NCBI GenBank assembly: GCA_963776665.1
Contig: CAVZNQ010000008.1
Span: 62,001-126,000 of the forward strand
Reading direction: 5' to 3'
DNA length: 64,000 bases
From: Roseiarcus sp963776665
Lineage (GTDB): Bacteria > Pseudomonadota > Alphaproteobacteria > Rhizobiales > Beijerinckiaceae
Part shown: positions 40,696 to 49,801 of the stretch, one piece after another
Layout of the letters: every line of letters begins with the position of its first letter
Numbering within the stretch: position 1 is the first letter of the stretch
Program-made: the position numbers and the translations under genes
The notes under the pieces: generated by a model
What the model was told of the DNA's origin: nothing
Databases searched by the model: none
What the model saw: only the letters and a program-made list of their open reading frames with translations

Positions 40696-41954
40696 GCGGC
40701 CGCTCCGTGAACCGCCCGCGCCGCGCTGCGTCACATCGGCGATGCCGGCGAACCCCCTGGCGCCGACCACGAGCTCGCGCGCGAGCCTCAGCGCTTTCGC
40801 TTCGCATTGCGCCCGCCGCTCGGGGTCGGCGATCGATTCGAGGTCCTCGACATGGGCGAGGCCGAGGATCCGGCGGATCATTTTCGCCCCCGCGAAGCCC
40901 AATGCGTCCTCGAACAGGCGCGCAGGAATCGCGCCCGCTCCTTCTCCAACGCTGCGCGATCGTCGTCGGACGGAAAGAGGCTCGCGGGATAGGCGTCGCC
41001 GGAAGGCGCCGCACGCCACAAGGCGAGAAACCGATCGTGGAATCCCGACCAGACCTTCTCGGCCTGGGCGAGAATCCATGTCCGATATCCGTCGCGCGCA
41101 TGCGGCGCCGCCTCGTGCCCGCCTTGGGCGAAATACGCGAGCAGGAGATTGCCGATCACCGCGCCGACATCGAATCCCATCGGCCCGATGAAGGCGAATT
41201 CGGGGTCAATGACGCGGGTGTTCTCGGGCGTCGCCATGATCGAGCCGGTGTGCAGGTCGCCGTGGATCAGCGCCTCGGCGCTCGTCATGAACTTTAGTTT
41301 CAACGTCTGGGCGGCGACCTTGAGCGCGCTGTCGCGCTCGAACGCCTGCTTCTGCGCGTCGAGCCACGGCCTCGTCCAGCGGTTGAGCGGCGCCTCGCGA
41401 TAGGGGTCGGTGAAGACGAGATCCTCGGTGATCTTGCACAACGCCGTGTTCGGGGCGAACAGCTCCACACGCGCCTTGTGCTCGGCCGCCGTTCCGGCCA
41501 GCGCCGAGGTGTTAAACAGCGTCGCGGCGAGAAACTCCGCGATGTCGGATGCGAAGCGGGGATATTCGATCCCGCGGATGAGCCCCTTGCGCATGATGAC
41601 ATGGGGCCGGAGATATTCCATCACGATCATCGCCTGGGCGCGGTCGAAGTGGAAGACTTCAGGCGTCAGTCCGGGCGCGTGGCGGGCCTGCTCGGTCAGC
41701 GCGCGGTATTCGAACCAGCTCCGCTCGAGCGGCAGCGGCCAGGATTCGCCGACCAGGCGCACATAGGGGAGCGCCTGCTTGACGACGACGCCGTCACGGT
41801 TCCCCTCGACGATGAACACGAGATTGAGGTTGCCGTCGCCGACTTCGCGGATCCGCCAGCCTGAAGGCGCGCCGCCGAGCCGTTCTCGAACCGGGGGAAT
41901 ATCCGCGAGCGCGCCGGCAAGGCGCGAACCGTCCACGGCGGCGTAGGTCGCCAT
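40696..41954 (-). CDS. mtnK: 5-methylthioribose kinase MtnK (single-base frameshift near 40920)
   Basis: About 420 residues. N-terminal part: GDGNLNLVFIVEG (nucleotide loop), VVVKQALPYVRLVGESWPL, the catalytic HGDLHTGSIM and DPEFAFIGPMGFDVG. The C-terminal part, LFEDALGFAGAKMIRRILGL and LESIADPERRAQCEAKALRL, continues in another frame, joined if one base is restored in GGCGCGC (about 40915-40925) to give RFLRRLFEDALG. It phosphorylates methylthioribose in methionine salvage. It is the last complete gene of an ABC transporter operon, with the permease stop 6 bases upstream. After the MtnK homology no stop separates it from the export-domain frame. Confidence 0.88.
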
Positions 41955-41959
41955 GCCGC

Positions 41960-42997
41960 TCAGCCGGCCCGTTCGCCGCTTCGCGCGGCGCGCAGCCGCT
42001 CGGCGTAGACATTGATCATAAGCGCAATCAGCAGGATGAGGCCGCGGATGAGGATCTTGAGGAAGCTGTCGATCTTCACATAGTCGAGGCCGTTGTTGAG
42101 GACGCCGAGCACGAAGAGGCCGATGATCGTGTTGCCTATGCCGCCGCGTCCGCCGAAGAGACTGGTCCCGCCGACCACCACCGCCGCGATGGCGTCGAGC
42201 AGGAAGGTGTCGAATTCGTTCTGCTGGGCGCTGCCGAAATAGGCGACGCCGAGCATGCCGGCGACCCCGGAGCACATGGCCGAGATGACCATCACCGCGC
42301 CGACGATGAAGCGGACGTTGACGCCTGAATATTCCGCCGCCTCCCGGTTTCCACCGACCATGTAAACGTAGCGGCCGAAACGGGTGTAGGTCAGCACGAG
42401 ATGGGCGACGAGCAGGAAGATCGCCGCGACGATGATGATCCAGGGCACGCCGAAGACCGTTTTCGAGCCGAGCGTCTGAACGAGAACTGGCACGGTGTAG
42501 GCGATCTGTCCGCGCACCAGCACCGCGGAGATTCCGGCTCCGATCTGCATCATCGCCAGCGTCATGATGAAAGATGGGATGCCGACCCGGGTGACGCCGA
42601 AGGCGGTGACCAGGCCGAGCGCGAAGCAGGCCACGAGCGCGAGGATGATCGCGATTGCGCCGGGCATCGGCAGGTTCGCGATATTCACGTAATCCGGCTG
42701 CACCGTGAAAAAGGTGAGCACGATCGCCGTGGCGTTGGCGATTGCGGCGACGCTCAGGTCGATTTCGGCGGTGAGGATCACGAAAGTCAGGCCGACGGCG
42801 ATGATCGCGGTCACCGAGACCTGCTGAAGGATGTTTTCCAGATTTCCGAGCGAGGCGAAGGAGGGGCTGGCGAAGCTGAAGAAACCGACCAGCGCGATCA
42901 GGGTTATGAAGGGGGCGATATTGCGCAGCTGATCGCGCAGAAAATCCCCGAGACGAAGGGTGCGGGCGGAGCGCGCTTCGGCGCCTGGCGTATTCAT
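41960..42997 (-). CDS. Ribose-type ABC transporter permease (predicted methylthioribose uptake)
   Basis: 345 residues, about ten membrane segments, with the family signatures VGLTFVILTAEIDLSVA and GNREAAEYSGVNV (permease-ATPase coupling loop) and a GGRGGIGNTIIG motif. It belongs to the BPD_transp_2/RbsC class. The ATG at 42997 starts 13 bases downstream of the ATP-binding gene's stop. Co-transcription with mtnK six bases downstream is the basis for predicting methylthioribose as the substrate; no substrate can be read from the permease itself. Confidence 0.88.
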   Translation of the reverse strand: MNTPGAEARSARTLRLGDFLRDQLRNIAPFITLIALVGFFSFASPSFASLGNLENILQQVSVTAIIAVGLTFVILTAEIDLSVAAIANATAIVLTFFTVQPDYVNIANLPMPGAIAIILALVACFALGLVTAFGVTRVGIPSFIMTLAMMQIGAGISAVLVRGQIAYTVPVLVQTLGSKTVFGVPWIIIVAAIFLLVAHLVLTYTRFGRYVYMVGGNREAAEYSGVNVRFIVGAVMVISAMCSGVAGMLGVAYFGSAQQNEFDTFLLDAIAAVVVGGTSLFGGRGGIGNTIIGLFVLGVLNNGLDYVKIDSFLKILIRGLILLIALMINVYAERLRAARSGERAG

Positions 42998-43010
42998 GCT
43001 GATCCCATAA

Positions 43011-44501
43011 TCAAGCGGCCGCCAACAGGCGATCCTTGCTGATCGCCTCGCCGGCGAACTCATGCGCGATTTCGCCCTTGCGCATCACCAGCACCCGGTC
43101 GGCAAGCGAAAGAACGGTCTCCGGCTCGGTCGAGAAGACGACGATCGCGATGCCCTGGTCGCGCAAACCGCGCACGATCCTGACCACGTCCTCCTTGGCT
43201 CCGACGTCCATGCCCCTCGTCGGCTCTGCAAGCAGAAGGATGCGCGGCGCGTGGGTCAGCCACTTCGCGAGCGCCACCTTCTGCTGGTTGCCGCCGGAGA
43301 GCCCTCCGAGGCGCAGTTCGACGCCGGGCGGGCGGATGTCGAGCGCCTTCACCTGCTCGGCGGCGATTTCGCGCTCCCGCTCGGGCTTGAGCAGCCAGCG
43401 CGACAGGCGCTCGAGGACCGCGATCGAGATGTTCTTGTAAACCGGCTCGTCGCCGAACAGCATGGAGCGGCGGCTCTCGGCGACATAGGCGACGCCTGCC
43501 TGTTTGGCGGCTGCGGTGTTCGCCAGCGGCTTCGTTTCGCCATCGATTTCGAGCGTGCCGCTGTCGGCGCGAAGCCGCCCGAACAGCGTGCGCGCGAGCT
43601 CCAGCTGCCCGCAGCCCATGAACCCGTAGATGCCAAGAACCTCGCCGGCGCGCGCCTCGAAGGTCACGTCGCGATAGGCCGGCTGAAGCGTCAGCGCTGT
43701 GGCGCGGAGGGCGACCGGCGCCTCGGGGCGGCTCGAAAGCGTGATCTCGCCGAGGTAACTCTCCTCGAGCTCCTCGCGGCCCGAGCCGATCATGCGCTCG
43801 ATGATCCAGTGCTTGTCGATCGCGGGCGTAACCTCGGTGGTCTCGACCTTGCGGCCGTTGCGAAAGATGGTGATCGCGTCGGAAATCTTGAGAATGTCGT
43901 CGAGGAAGTGCGAGATGAAGATCATGCTGCGGCCGCCTTCGCGCAGACGCCTCAGCACGGCGAACAGGCGCTCGATCTCAGGGGGAGAGAGCGCCGAGGT
44001 CGGCTCGTCGAGAATGATGATCCGCGCGCCCGAGAACAGCACGCGCGAGAGTTCGACGAGCTGCTGCACGCCGATCGGAAAATCGCCGAGCCGCGCGCGC
44101 GGGTCGATCTCGAGGCCGAGATTCTTGAGCTCCTCGGCGGCCCGCTCCGCCATCCGGCGCCAGGCCACGATTCCCAGACGGCTGACCGGCTGGGAGCCGA
44201 GAAAGACGTTCTCCGCCACGCTCAAGTCCGGCGCGACGCTGAGCTCCTGATGGACCATGCCGATCCCCGCCGCGCGCGCGTCGCGGGTCGAGCGGAAATG
44301 AGCGCCCTGCCCATCGACGCGCATGGTCCCCGCGTCGGCGCCATGGACGCCGGCGATGATCTTCATCATCGTGCTCTTGCCGGCGCCGTTCTCGCCGGCC
44401 AGACCATGGATCTGACCGGCGAGGAGCGTGAAGTCGACGCCTCGAAGCGCTTGGACGCCGCCGAACGACTTCGAGATACCGTTGAGTTCGAGCAACGCCA
44501 T
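43011..44501 (-). CDS. Sugar ABC transporter, double ATP-binding protein (RbsA-like)
   Basis: 496 residues with two ABC modules. Module 1: Walker A GENGAGKSTMMKI, LSVAENVFLG, LSRVLFSGARIIILDEPTSA (Walker B). Module 2: a degenerate Walker A GFMGCGQLELARTLFG, signature LSGGNQQKVALAKWL and LLLAEPTRGMDVGAKEDV. This arrangement is that of RbsA/XylG/MglA importers of pentoses and related sugars. It lies between the binding protein (20 bases upstream) and the permease. Confidence 0.93.
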   Translation of the reverse strand: MALLELNGISKSFGGVQALRGVDFTLLAGQIHGLAGENGAGKSTMMKIIAGVHGADAGTMRVDGQGAHFRSTRDARAAGIGMVHQELSVAPDLSVAENVFLGSQPVSRLGIVAWRRMAERAAEELKNLGLEIDPRARLGDFPIGVQQLVELSRVLFSGARIIILDEPTSALSPPEIERLFAVLRRLREGGRSMIFISHFLDDILKISDAITIFRNGRKVETTEVTPAIDKHWIIERMIGSGREELEESYLGEITLSSRPEAPVALRATALTLQPAYRDVTFEARAGEVLGIYGFMGCGQLELARTLFGRLRADSGTLEIDGETKPLANTAAAKQAGVAYVAESRRSMLFGDEPVYKNISIAVLERLSRWLLKPEREREIAAEQVKALDIRPPGVELRLGGLSGGNQQKVALAKWLTHAPRILLLAEPTRGMDVGAKEDVVRIVRGLRDQGIAIVVFSTEPETVLSLADRVLVMRKGEIAHEFAGEAISKDRLLAAA

Positions 44502-44521
44502 GGCGAGACGTCAGCGGCGGA

Positions 44522-45553
44522 TCAGATCAGGAACTGCTCCTGCATCCACAGCATCCCGTCGGCGTTGGCCTTGGTGACGACGGGCCCGTCGGTGACGATG
44601 CTCTTGGGGATGTTGGCCTTCGCCCCCTGGAGCACGGACTGCACGCCCGCGACGATCGCGCCGCCATGAATGCGGCAGGACGGATTGCGGACGGTCGCGA
44701 GCATCTCGCCCGCCTGTACCGCCTTGATCGCGGGCGGCATGGCGTCTACGCCGCCGATCTTGGTCTCGGTGCGGCCCTTGGCTTGCATCACCTTGTAGGC
44801 CGCGAGCGCCATGTCGTCGTTGTGGAAGAAGGCGGCGTCGATCTTGGGATACTTGGTCAGCAGGGTCTCCCAGATGCGGGCGGCCTTGGTGACGTCCCAG
44901 TCGGCCGGGTCCTCGTTGAGCACCTGAAGCTTCGGGTACTTGGAGACCACCGAGTGGAAGCCCTTGGCGCGTCCCTGCGCGCCGGTGTGGCCGAGCGCCC
45001 CCTGCGTCATGGTGATCGTGCCTTCGCCGTTGATGGCGTCGACCAGCGTCTGGGTGACGGAAGCGCCCATGAATTCATTGACGGGCGCGAGATAAGTGAG
45101 GGTGTTGATGGTGCCGAGCGGCGCGATCAGCGTATCCATGTCGATGACCGGAATGCCGGCGTCGATCATCTTGTTGACCGGGGCGGTCAGCGTGCCGATG
45201 CCGAACGCCTGGATGGCGACGAAATCCCACTTCTGGTTGGCCATGTCGTCGATCGCCGCGCGCTGCTTGACCGCGTCGAGCTGGCCGTCGAACCAGGTGA
45301 CGTCGACGTTGAACAGCTTGCCCCAGTATTCAGCCGCCTGCTTGCCCTGGGCGCACCAGGTCGCCTGCAATCCGGCGTTGGAGAACGCCGCCTTGAGCGG
45401 CTTTTCCGACCGGCCGGCCGCGTCGGCCAGCGCCTGGGTGATCAGCGGATTGACCCCCATTCCGCCGAACAGCGCCGCAGCGCCTGCGCCCGCAGCCGCG
45501 GCCTTGAGCAGCTTGCGGCGGTCCTGTGAAACGTTTTTCGTTGTATCCGACAT
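44522..45553 (-). CDS. Ribose-type ABC transporter substrate-binding protein (Tat-type signal)
   Basis: 343 residues. The N-terminus has a twin-arginine motif (DRRKLLKAAAAGAGAAALFGG), suggesting export through Tat, unusual but known for this family. The mature part (AAFSNAGLQATWCAQGKQAA, DDMANQKWDFVAIQAFG, IPVIDMDTLIAP, AAFFHNDDMALAAYKVMQAKG) is a periplasmic binding protein of the peripl_BP_4/RbsB type. ATG at 45553 has GGGAGGAAG upstream. First gene of the transporter-mtnK operon. Confidence 0.88.
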   Translation of the reverse strand: MSDTTKNVSQDRRKLLKAAAAGAGAAALFGGMGVNPLITQALADAAGRSEKPLKAAFSNAGLQATWCAQGKQAAEYWGKLFNVDVTWFDGQLDAVKQRAAIDDMANQKWDFVAIQAFGIGTLTAPVNKMIDAGIPVIDMDTLIAPLGTINTLTYLAPVNEFMGASVTQTLVDAINGEGTITMTQGALGHTGAQGRAKGFHSVVSKYPKLQVLNEDPADWDVTKAARIWETLLTKYPKIDAAFFHNDDMALAAYKVMQAKGRTETKIGGVDAMPPAIKAVQAGEMLATVRNPSCRIHGGAIVAGVQSVLQGAKANIPKSIVTDGPVVTKANADGMLWMQEQFLI

Positions 45554-45739
45554 TGCTTCCTCCCTGGGACCCCGCGTTTGATCGGCGTGGGTCGCCGTGC
45601 CGCCGACCATGGCACGGAAAACCTTCGCGGTTCAATACGCGGCTCCATTCCGAGCCTACGTAGAATCCCCAGTTCGCCCGCCGTTGACAACCGGCGCGCC
45701 GGCGCGGAAACGTCCCGCGCTTTCAACCCAGGACAGCCC

Positions 45740-46597
45740 ATGACCGACGCCCGCCTTCAGACTGCGATCGAAAAAGCCTTCGAGGAGCGAGCGAAGATCA
45801 CGCCCCAGACCAAGGGCGAAACCCGCGAAGCCGTCGAGGCGGCGCTCGAGCTGCTCGACCGCGGCAAGGCCCGGGTCGCGGAGAAAATTCCCGGCGCGAC
45901 GGGGCCGAATTCCTGGAAGGTCAATCAGTGGCTGAAAAAGGCGGTGCTGCTCTCGTTCCGACTCAGCGACAATGCGCTGATTGACGGCGGGCCGGGCGGC
46001 GCGACCTGGTGGGACAAGGTTCCCTCCAAGTTCGAGGCGTGGGGCGAGAATCGCTTCCGCGACGCTGGTTTTCGCGCCGTGCCGGGCGCGGTCGTGCGCC
46101 GCTCGGCCTATGTCGCCCGCGACGTGGTGCTGATGCCGAGCTTCGTCAATCTCGGCGCCTATGTCGACGAGAAGACCATGGTCGACACCTGGGTCACGGT
46201 CGGCTCCTGCGCGCAGATAGGCAAGAGCGTGCATCTGTCCGGGGGCGTCGGCATCGGCGGCGTGCTCGAGCCGTTGCAGGCCAACCCGACCATCATCGAG
46301 GACAACTGTTTCATCGGCGCGCGATCCGAGGTGGTCGAGGGCGTGATCGTCGGCGAGGGCTCGGTCCTGTCGATGGGCGTTTTCATCTCCGCCTCGACCA
46401 AGATCGTCGACCGCTCGACCGGCAAGGTCCACGTCGGCTACGTGCCGCCCTATTCGGTGGTGGTGTCAGGGTCGCTCGCGGGCAAGCCCCTGCCCGACGG
46501 CTCGCCCGGCCCTTCGCTCTACTGCGCCGTGATCGTCAAGACCGTCGACGCGCAGACGCGGGCAAAGACCGGCATCAACGAGCTCCTACGCGAATGA
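45740..46597 (+). CDS. dapD: 2,3,4,5-tetrahydropyridine-2,6-dicarboxylate N-succinyltransferase
   Basis: 285 residues, the family length. Left-handed beta-helix hexapeptide repeats run from about residue 110 to 220 (VVLMPSFVNLGAYVDEKTMV, WVTVGSCAQIGKSVHLSGGVGIGG, EDNCFIGARSEVVEGVIVG); the active-site NxxWxxxDxVP-type segment is ALIDGGPGGATWWDKVPSKF. It succinylates tetrahydrodipicolinate in lysine/meso-diaminopimelate synthesis. The start at 45740 gives the canonical N-terminus (LQTAIEKAFEERAKI). It ends convergently with the BKACE gene, overlapping by 23 bases. It is not beside dapE or dapC here. Confidence 0.97.
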   Translation: MTDARLQTAIEKAFEERAKITPQTKGETREAVEAALELLDRGKARVAEKIPGATGPNSWKVNQWLKKAVLLSFRLSDNALIDGGPGGATWWDKVPSKFEAWGENRFRDAGFRAVPGAVVRRSAYVARDVVLMPSFVNLGAYVDEKTMVDTWVTVGSCAQIGKSVHLSGGVGIGGVLEPLQANPTIIEDNCFIGARSEVVEGVIVGEGSVLSMGVFISASTKIVDRSTGKVHVGYVPPYSVVVSGSLAGKPLPDGSPGPSLYCAVIVKTVDAQTRAKTGINELLRE

Positions 46598-47471
46598 GCG
46601 GGGGCGGGCTCGAGCGGCGGCTTGCGCCAACGGCGCCCAGGCGCGCGGCGATCTCCTCCCTGAGGCCGTCCGCGGTTTGGGTCTGAAGCCTGACCGCCTC
46701 CAGCGCGCGCACGGCGGCAGTCACGAGCTCGGCGTTGGAGGCGGCGCGGGCGCCGTCGGGCAGCACAAGGTTGTTCTCGAAGCCGACCCGCACATGGCCG
46801 CCGAGCAGCGCGGCGGCGGTGACGCAGGCGACCTCGCGGCGGCCAAACGCGCAGACGCTCCAGGGAGAAAAGCGCGGCATATCCGGAGCGATAAAGGGGA
46901 CGAGGTCGCCGGGCGCCGCGGTGCGGGTCAGCGTGAAGCGGCCGAGAACGTAAAGCACCGCGATCTCGTCGAACGGGATCAGCCCCCGCTTCATCATCGC
47001 TCCGAGACGCTCCGCCTCGTCGGGATGATAGAGGATGATCTGCGGCCAGATCCGCATCTGCTTGAGCTTGATCAGGAACAGGCCGAAGTCCTTTTCGTCG
47101 GCTTGCTCGGGCGCGAGCTCGCGCAGCGCCAGCGACACGGCTTCGGGATTGGCTTCGAGCACCGCCGCCCGCTGCTCGCTGGGTGTGAACAGGCCGAGGG
47201 ATTCGCTCGTGATCTGAATCACCAGCCGGTCGCCGACTTCCTGGCAAATGCACGCAATCGCGGCGCGATAGGCGTCGGGGTCGAGGCAATGTCCGCCGTC
47301 CCTGTCGCGCACGTGCAGGTGGATCATGGAAGCGCCGCGCTCCAGGCATTCGGCGGCCGCGCGGGCGAGTTCGTCGGGGCTGAGCGGCAGCGCCGGGTGG
47401 TCGGCCTTGGTCTTGCGCCCGCCATTGGGCGCGACCGTCACGATCACCCGTCCTCGCGATTCAGCAGCCAC
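46575..47471 (-). CDS. BKACE family (DUF849) beta-keto acid cleavage enzyme
   Basis: 298 residues from a GTG at 47471. IVTVAPNGGRKTKADHPALPL, the zinc-binding HLHVRD, QITSESLGLFTPSEQR and a C-terminal GHVRVGFENNLVLPDG are the signatures of BKACE enzymes, which split a beta-keto acid with acetyl-CoA (first known member: 3-keto-5-aminohexanoate cleavage enzyme of lysine fermentation). Substrate specificity varies and is not assigned. The upstream gene is a divergent class III aminotransferase, which often supplies or consumes the amino-keto acid used by such enzymes. Confidence 0.9.
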   Translation of the reverse strand: MAAESRGRVIVTVAPNGGRKTKADHPALPLSPDELARAAAECLERGASMIHLHVRDRDGGHCLDPDAYRAAIACICQEVGDRLVIQITSESLGLFTPSEQRAAVLEANPEAVSLALRELAPEQADEKDFGLFLIKLKQMRIWPQIILYHPDEAERLGAMMKRGLIPFDEIAVLYVLGRFTLTRTAAPGDLVPFIAPDMPRFSPWSVCAFGRREVACVTAAALLGGHVRVGFENNLVLPDGARAASNAELVTAAVRALEAVRLQTQTADGLREEIAARLGAVGASRRSSPPPLIRVGAR

Positions 47472-47554
47472 TGCTTGCCGCCTTTCCGCCGCACACGTTA
47501 AGCGCGTAGACTGGCCGAACCGGTTTCCGGTCCCGTCCGTTATCGTACACGTCA

Positions 47555-48886
47555 ATGTCGCATATTTTGCACCGCACTGCAAATATTAACATGCCGGTCG
47601 CGGTGTCCGGCTCGGGCGTCGAGATCGTCGACGCGGACGGGCGCCGCTATCTCGACGCCTCGGGCGGCGCGGCCGTGTCGTGTCTCGGCCATGGTCACCC
47701 CGACGTGCTCGCCGCCATCCGCAAACAGCTCGACGCCCTTGCCTATTCGCACACCGCTTTCTTCACCACCGAAGCCGCCGAGCGCCTCGCCGACCGCATG
47801 ATCGAGGACGCGCCGGCAGGGCTAAGCCATGTCTATCTCGTCAGCGGCGGGTCGGAGGCGGTCGAGGCGGCGCTCAAGATGGCGCGCCAGTATTTTGTCG
47901 AGATCGGCGAGCCAGAGCGCCGTCATGTCATCGCCCGGCGTCAAAGCTACCACGGCAACACGCTCGGCGCGCTCGCGGTCGGCGGCAATGCCTGGCGCCG
48001 GGCGCAATTCGAGCCCCTCTTGATCAAGACTCACCACATCGACCCTTGCTACGCTTATCGGCTGCAGCGGGAAGACGAGAGCGACGCCGACTATGCCGCG
48101 AGGGCCGCTCAGGCGCTCGAGGACAAGATCATCGAAGTCGGCCCCGATCAGGTCATCGCCTTCGTCGCCGAGACAGTGGTCGGCGCCACCCTTGGCGCGG
48201 TTCCGCCGGTCGGCGACTATTTCAGGCGCATCCGGGCGATCTGCGACCGCTACGGGGTTTTGCTCATTCTCGACGAGGTGATGTGCGGGATGGGGCGAAC
48301 CGGCACGCTGCACGCGTGCGAGCAGGAGGGTGTGGCGCCCGATCTGATCGCCCTCGCCAAGGGGCTTGCCGGCGGCTACCAGCCGATCGGCGCCGTCATG
48401 CTGTCAAACCGGATCGCCAAGGCGTTCGCCAACGGTTCCGGCGCGTTCCTGCATGGCCACACCTACATGGGCCATCCGATGGCTGCCGCGGCGGCGCTGG
48501 CGGTGCAGGACGTGATCCGGCGGGATCGGCTGCTCGCCAACGTGGCCGAGATGGGGGCGAGGCTCGAGCGACGCCTCAAGGAGCGTTTCGCCCAACACCC
48601 GTTCGTCGGCGACATTCGCGGGCGCGGGCTCTTCCAGGCGCTCGAACTGGTCAGCGACCGGGCGAGCAAGCGGCCGTTCGATCCGGCGCTGAAAGTGCAC
48701 CTCCAGGTCAAGCGCAAGGCGATGGCGCAGGGACTCCTGGTCTACCCGATGGGCGGCACGATCGACGGCGTCGAGGGCGACCACATTCTCCTGGCTCCGC
48801 CCTTCATTATCGAGCCGTCCGAGGTCGACATGATCGTCGAGCGTCTCGACGCCTCGCTCGAGGCCGCTCTCGCCGGTGTTGGATAG
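47555..48886 (+). CDS. Class III PLP-dependent aminotransferase
   Basis: 443 residues, full length. PLP-binding Lys in LIALAKGLAGGYQPIGAV (near residue 270), Asp in LILDEVMCGMGRTG, VSGGSEAVEAALKMARQYF (phosphate loop) and YHGNTLGALAVGGN. The family moves an amino group between an omega-amino acid or diamine and pyruvate or 2-oxoglutarate. Its exact substrate is unknown; pairing with the divergent DUF849 gene suggests a degradation module for a beta-keto/amino acid. The ATG at 47555 lies 84 bases from the BKACE start, so the promoters are shared. Confidence 0.9.
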   Translation: MSHILHRTANINMPVAVSGSGVEIVDADGRRYLDASGGAAVSCLGHGHPDVLAAIRKQLDALAYSHTAFFTTEAAERLADRMIEDAPAGLSHVYLVSGGSEAVEAALKMARQYFVEIGEPERRHVIARRQSYHGNTLGALAVGGNAWRRAQFEPLLIKTHHIDPCYAYRLQREDESDADYAARAAQALEDKIIEVGPDQVIAFVAETVVGATLGAVPPVGDYFRRIRAICDRYGVLLILDEVMCGMGRTGTLHACEQEGVAPDLIALAKGLAGGYQPIGAVMLSNRIAKAFANGSGAFLHGHTYMGHPMAAAAALAVQDVIRRDRLLANVAEMGARLERRLKERFAQHPFVGDIRGRGLFQALELVSDRASKRPFDPALKVHLQVKRKAMAQGLLVYPMGGTIDGVEGDHILLAPPFIIEPSEVDMIVERLDASLEAALAGVG

Positions 48887-49032
48887 CCGCGCAAAGGCCC
48901 CGCGCCCGCCACAGAAAGAGCGCAGTCAGCGGGATAACCCGGCGCTTCCGTCGGCGCGGGATTTTTCCCATTATCCCTCCCGGCGAGCGCCGATTCGCAG
49001 CCGCAATCGGCGTTTCGAAAGGATTTGACATT

Positions 49033-49749
49033 GTGGCGAAACGCTTCCGGTCGCTCGCGCTTGGCCTCATGCCCGGCTCGCCGTTCTGCGCCGCGGGCGG
49101 CGCGGCCTTGGCCCAGCAAGCGCCGCTCGACCTCAGTTCGCCGGCCGCCACGGCGGCAAAGTCCGCCAAGGCGGCAAAGCCCGCCGCCGCGCCCATGCCC
49201 GCCGCCGAAGCGGTGGCGCGCGCCAACGCCTGGCTCGATCAGGCGCGGGTCATAACTGCCGACTTCGTTCAGACCGGGCCCGACGGCCGGCGCTCCGAGG
49301 GCGAACTCAGCGTCGAGCGTCCGGGCCGGATGCGGTTCGAATACACCCAGCCGGCGCGGTTCGAGATCGTCGCCGACGGCCGCAGCGTCGCCGTCATCGA
49401 CCGCAAGCTCAACACCCAGGACGAATATTTCATCGCCCAGACGCCGCTCAAGTTCCTGGTCGCCGATCACATCGATCTTGCGCGCGACACCCGGGTTTTG
49501 AGCGTGGCTGACGAGGGCAATGTGGTCACGATCGAGATCGAGGACAAAGCCGCGTTCGGCGGCTCCGCGCATCTCACCCTGGTCTTCGATGCTTCGACCT
49601 TCGCGCTCAAGCGTTGGACGGTGATCGACGCCCAGGGTTTCCAGACGGTCGTCACTCTCGCCAATCTCGATCTGACCACGAGGCCGGATCCGGCGCTGTT
49701 CCATATTGACGAATTGCCGGCCAACCAACCGGGCAACCGCCGGAAATGA
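49033..49749 (+). CDS. lolA: LolA-like outer-membrane lipoprotein carrier protein
   Basis: 238 residues from a GTG at 49033. A signal peptide (RSLALGLMPG...AAGGAALAQQ) is followed by an Ala/Lys-rich linker and the LolA fold: ANAWLDQARVITADFVQTGPDGRRSEGELS, RPGRMRFEYTQPARFEIVADGRSVAVIDR and DEYFIAQTPLKFLVADHIDL. It shuttles lipoproteins across the periplasm to LolB or the outer membrane. In many Hyphomicrobiales lolA lies between ftsK and xth; here xth follows but ftsK is not upstream. Confidence 0.85.
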   Translation: MAKRFRSLALGLMPGSPFCAAGGAALAQQAPLDLSSPAATAAKSAKAAKPAAAPMPAAEAVARANAWLDQARVITADFVQTGPDGRRSEGELSVERPGRMRFEYTQPARFEIVADGRSVAVIDRKLNTQDEYFIAQTPLKFLVADHIDLARDTRVLSVADEGNVVTIEIEDKAAFGGSAHLTLVFDASTFALKRWTVIDAQGFQTVVTLANLDLTTRPDPALFHIDELPANQPGNRRK

Positions 49750-49801
49750 CAATGCGGGCGTCGCGGGAAATCCTTGCCCTATCCGTCGTCTGGAGCCGCG
49801 C

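Noticed and set aside
47680..49032. Long plus-strand frame over the aminotransferase gene
   Set aside because: Only its end (from 49033) is a real gene, LolA; the earlier part is a shadow of the aminotransferase.
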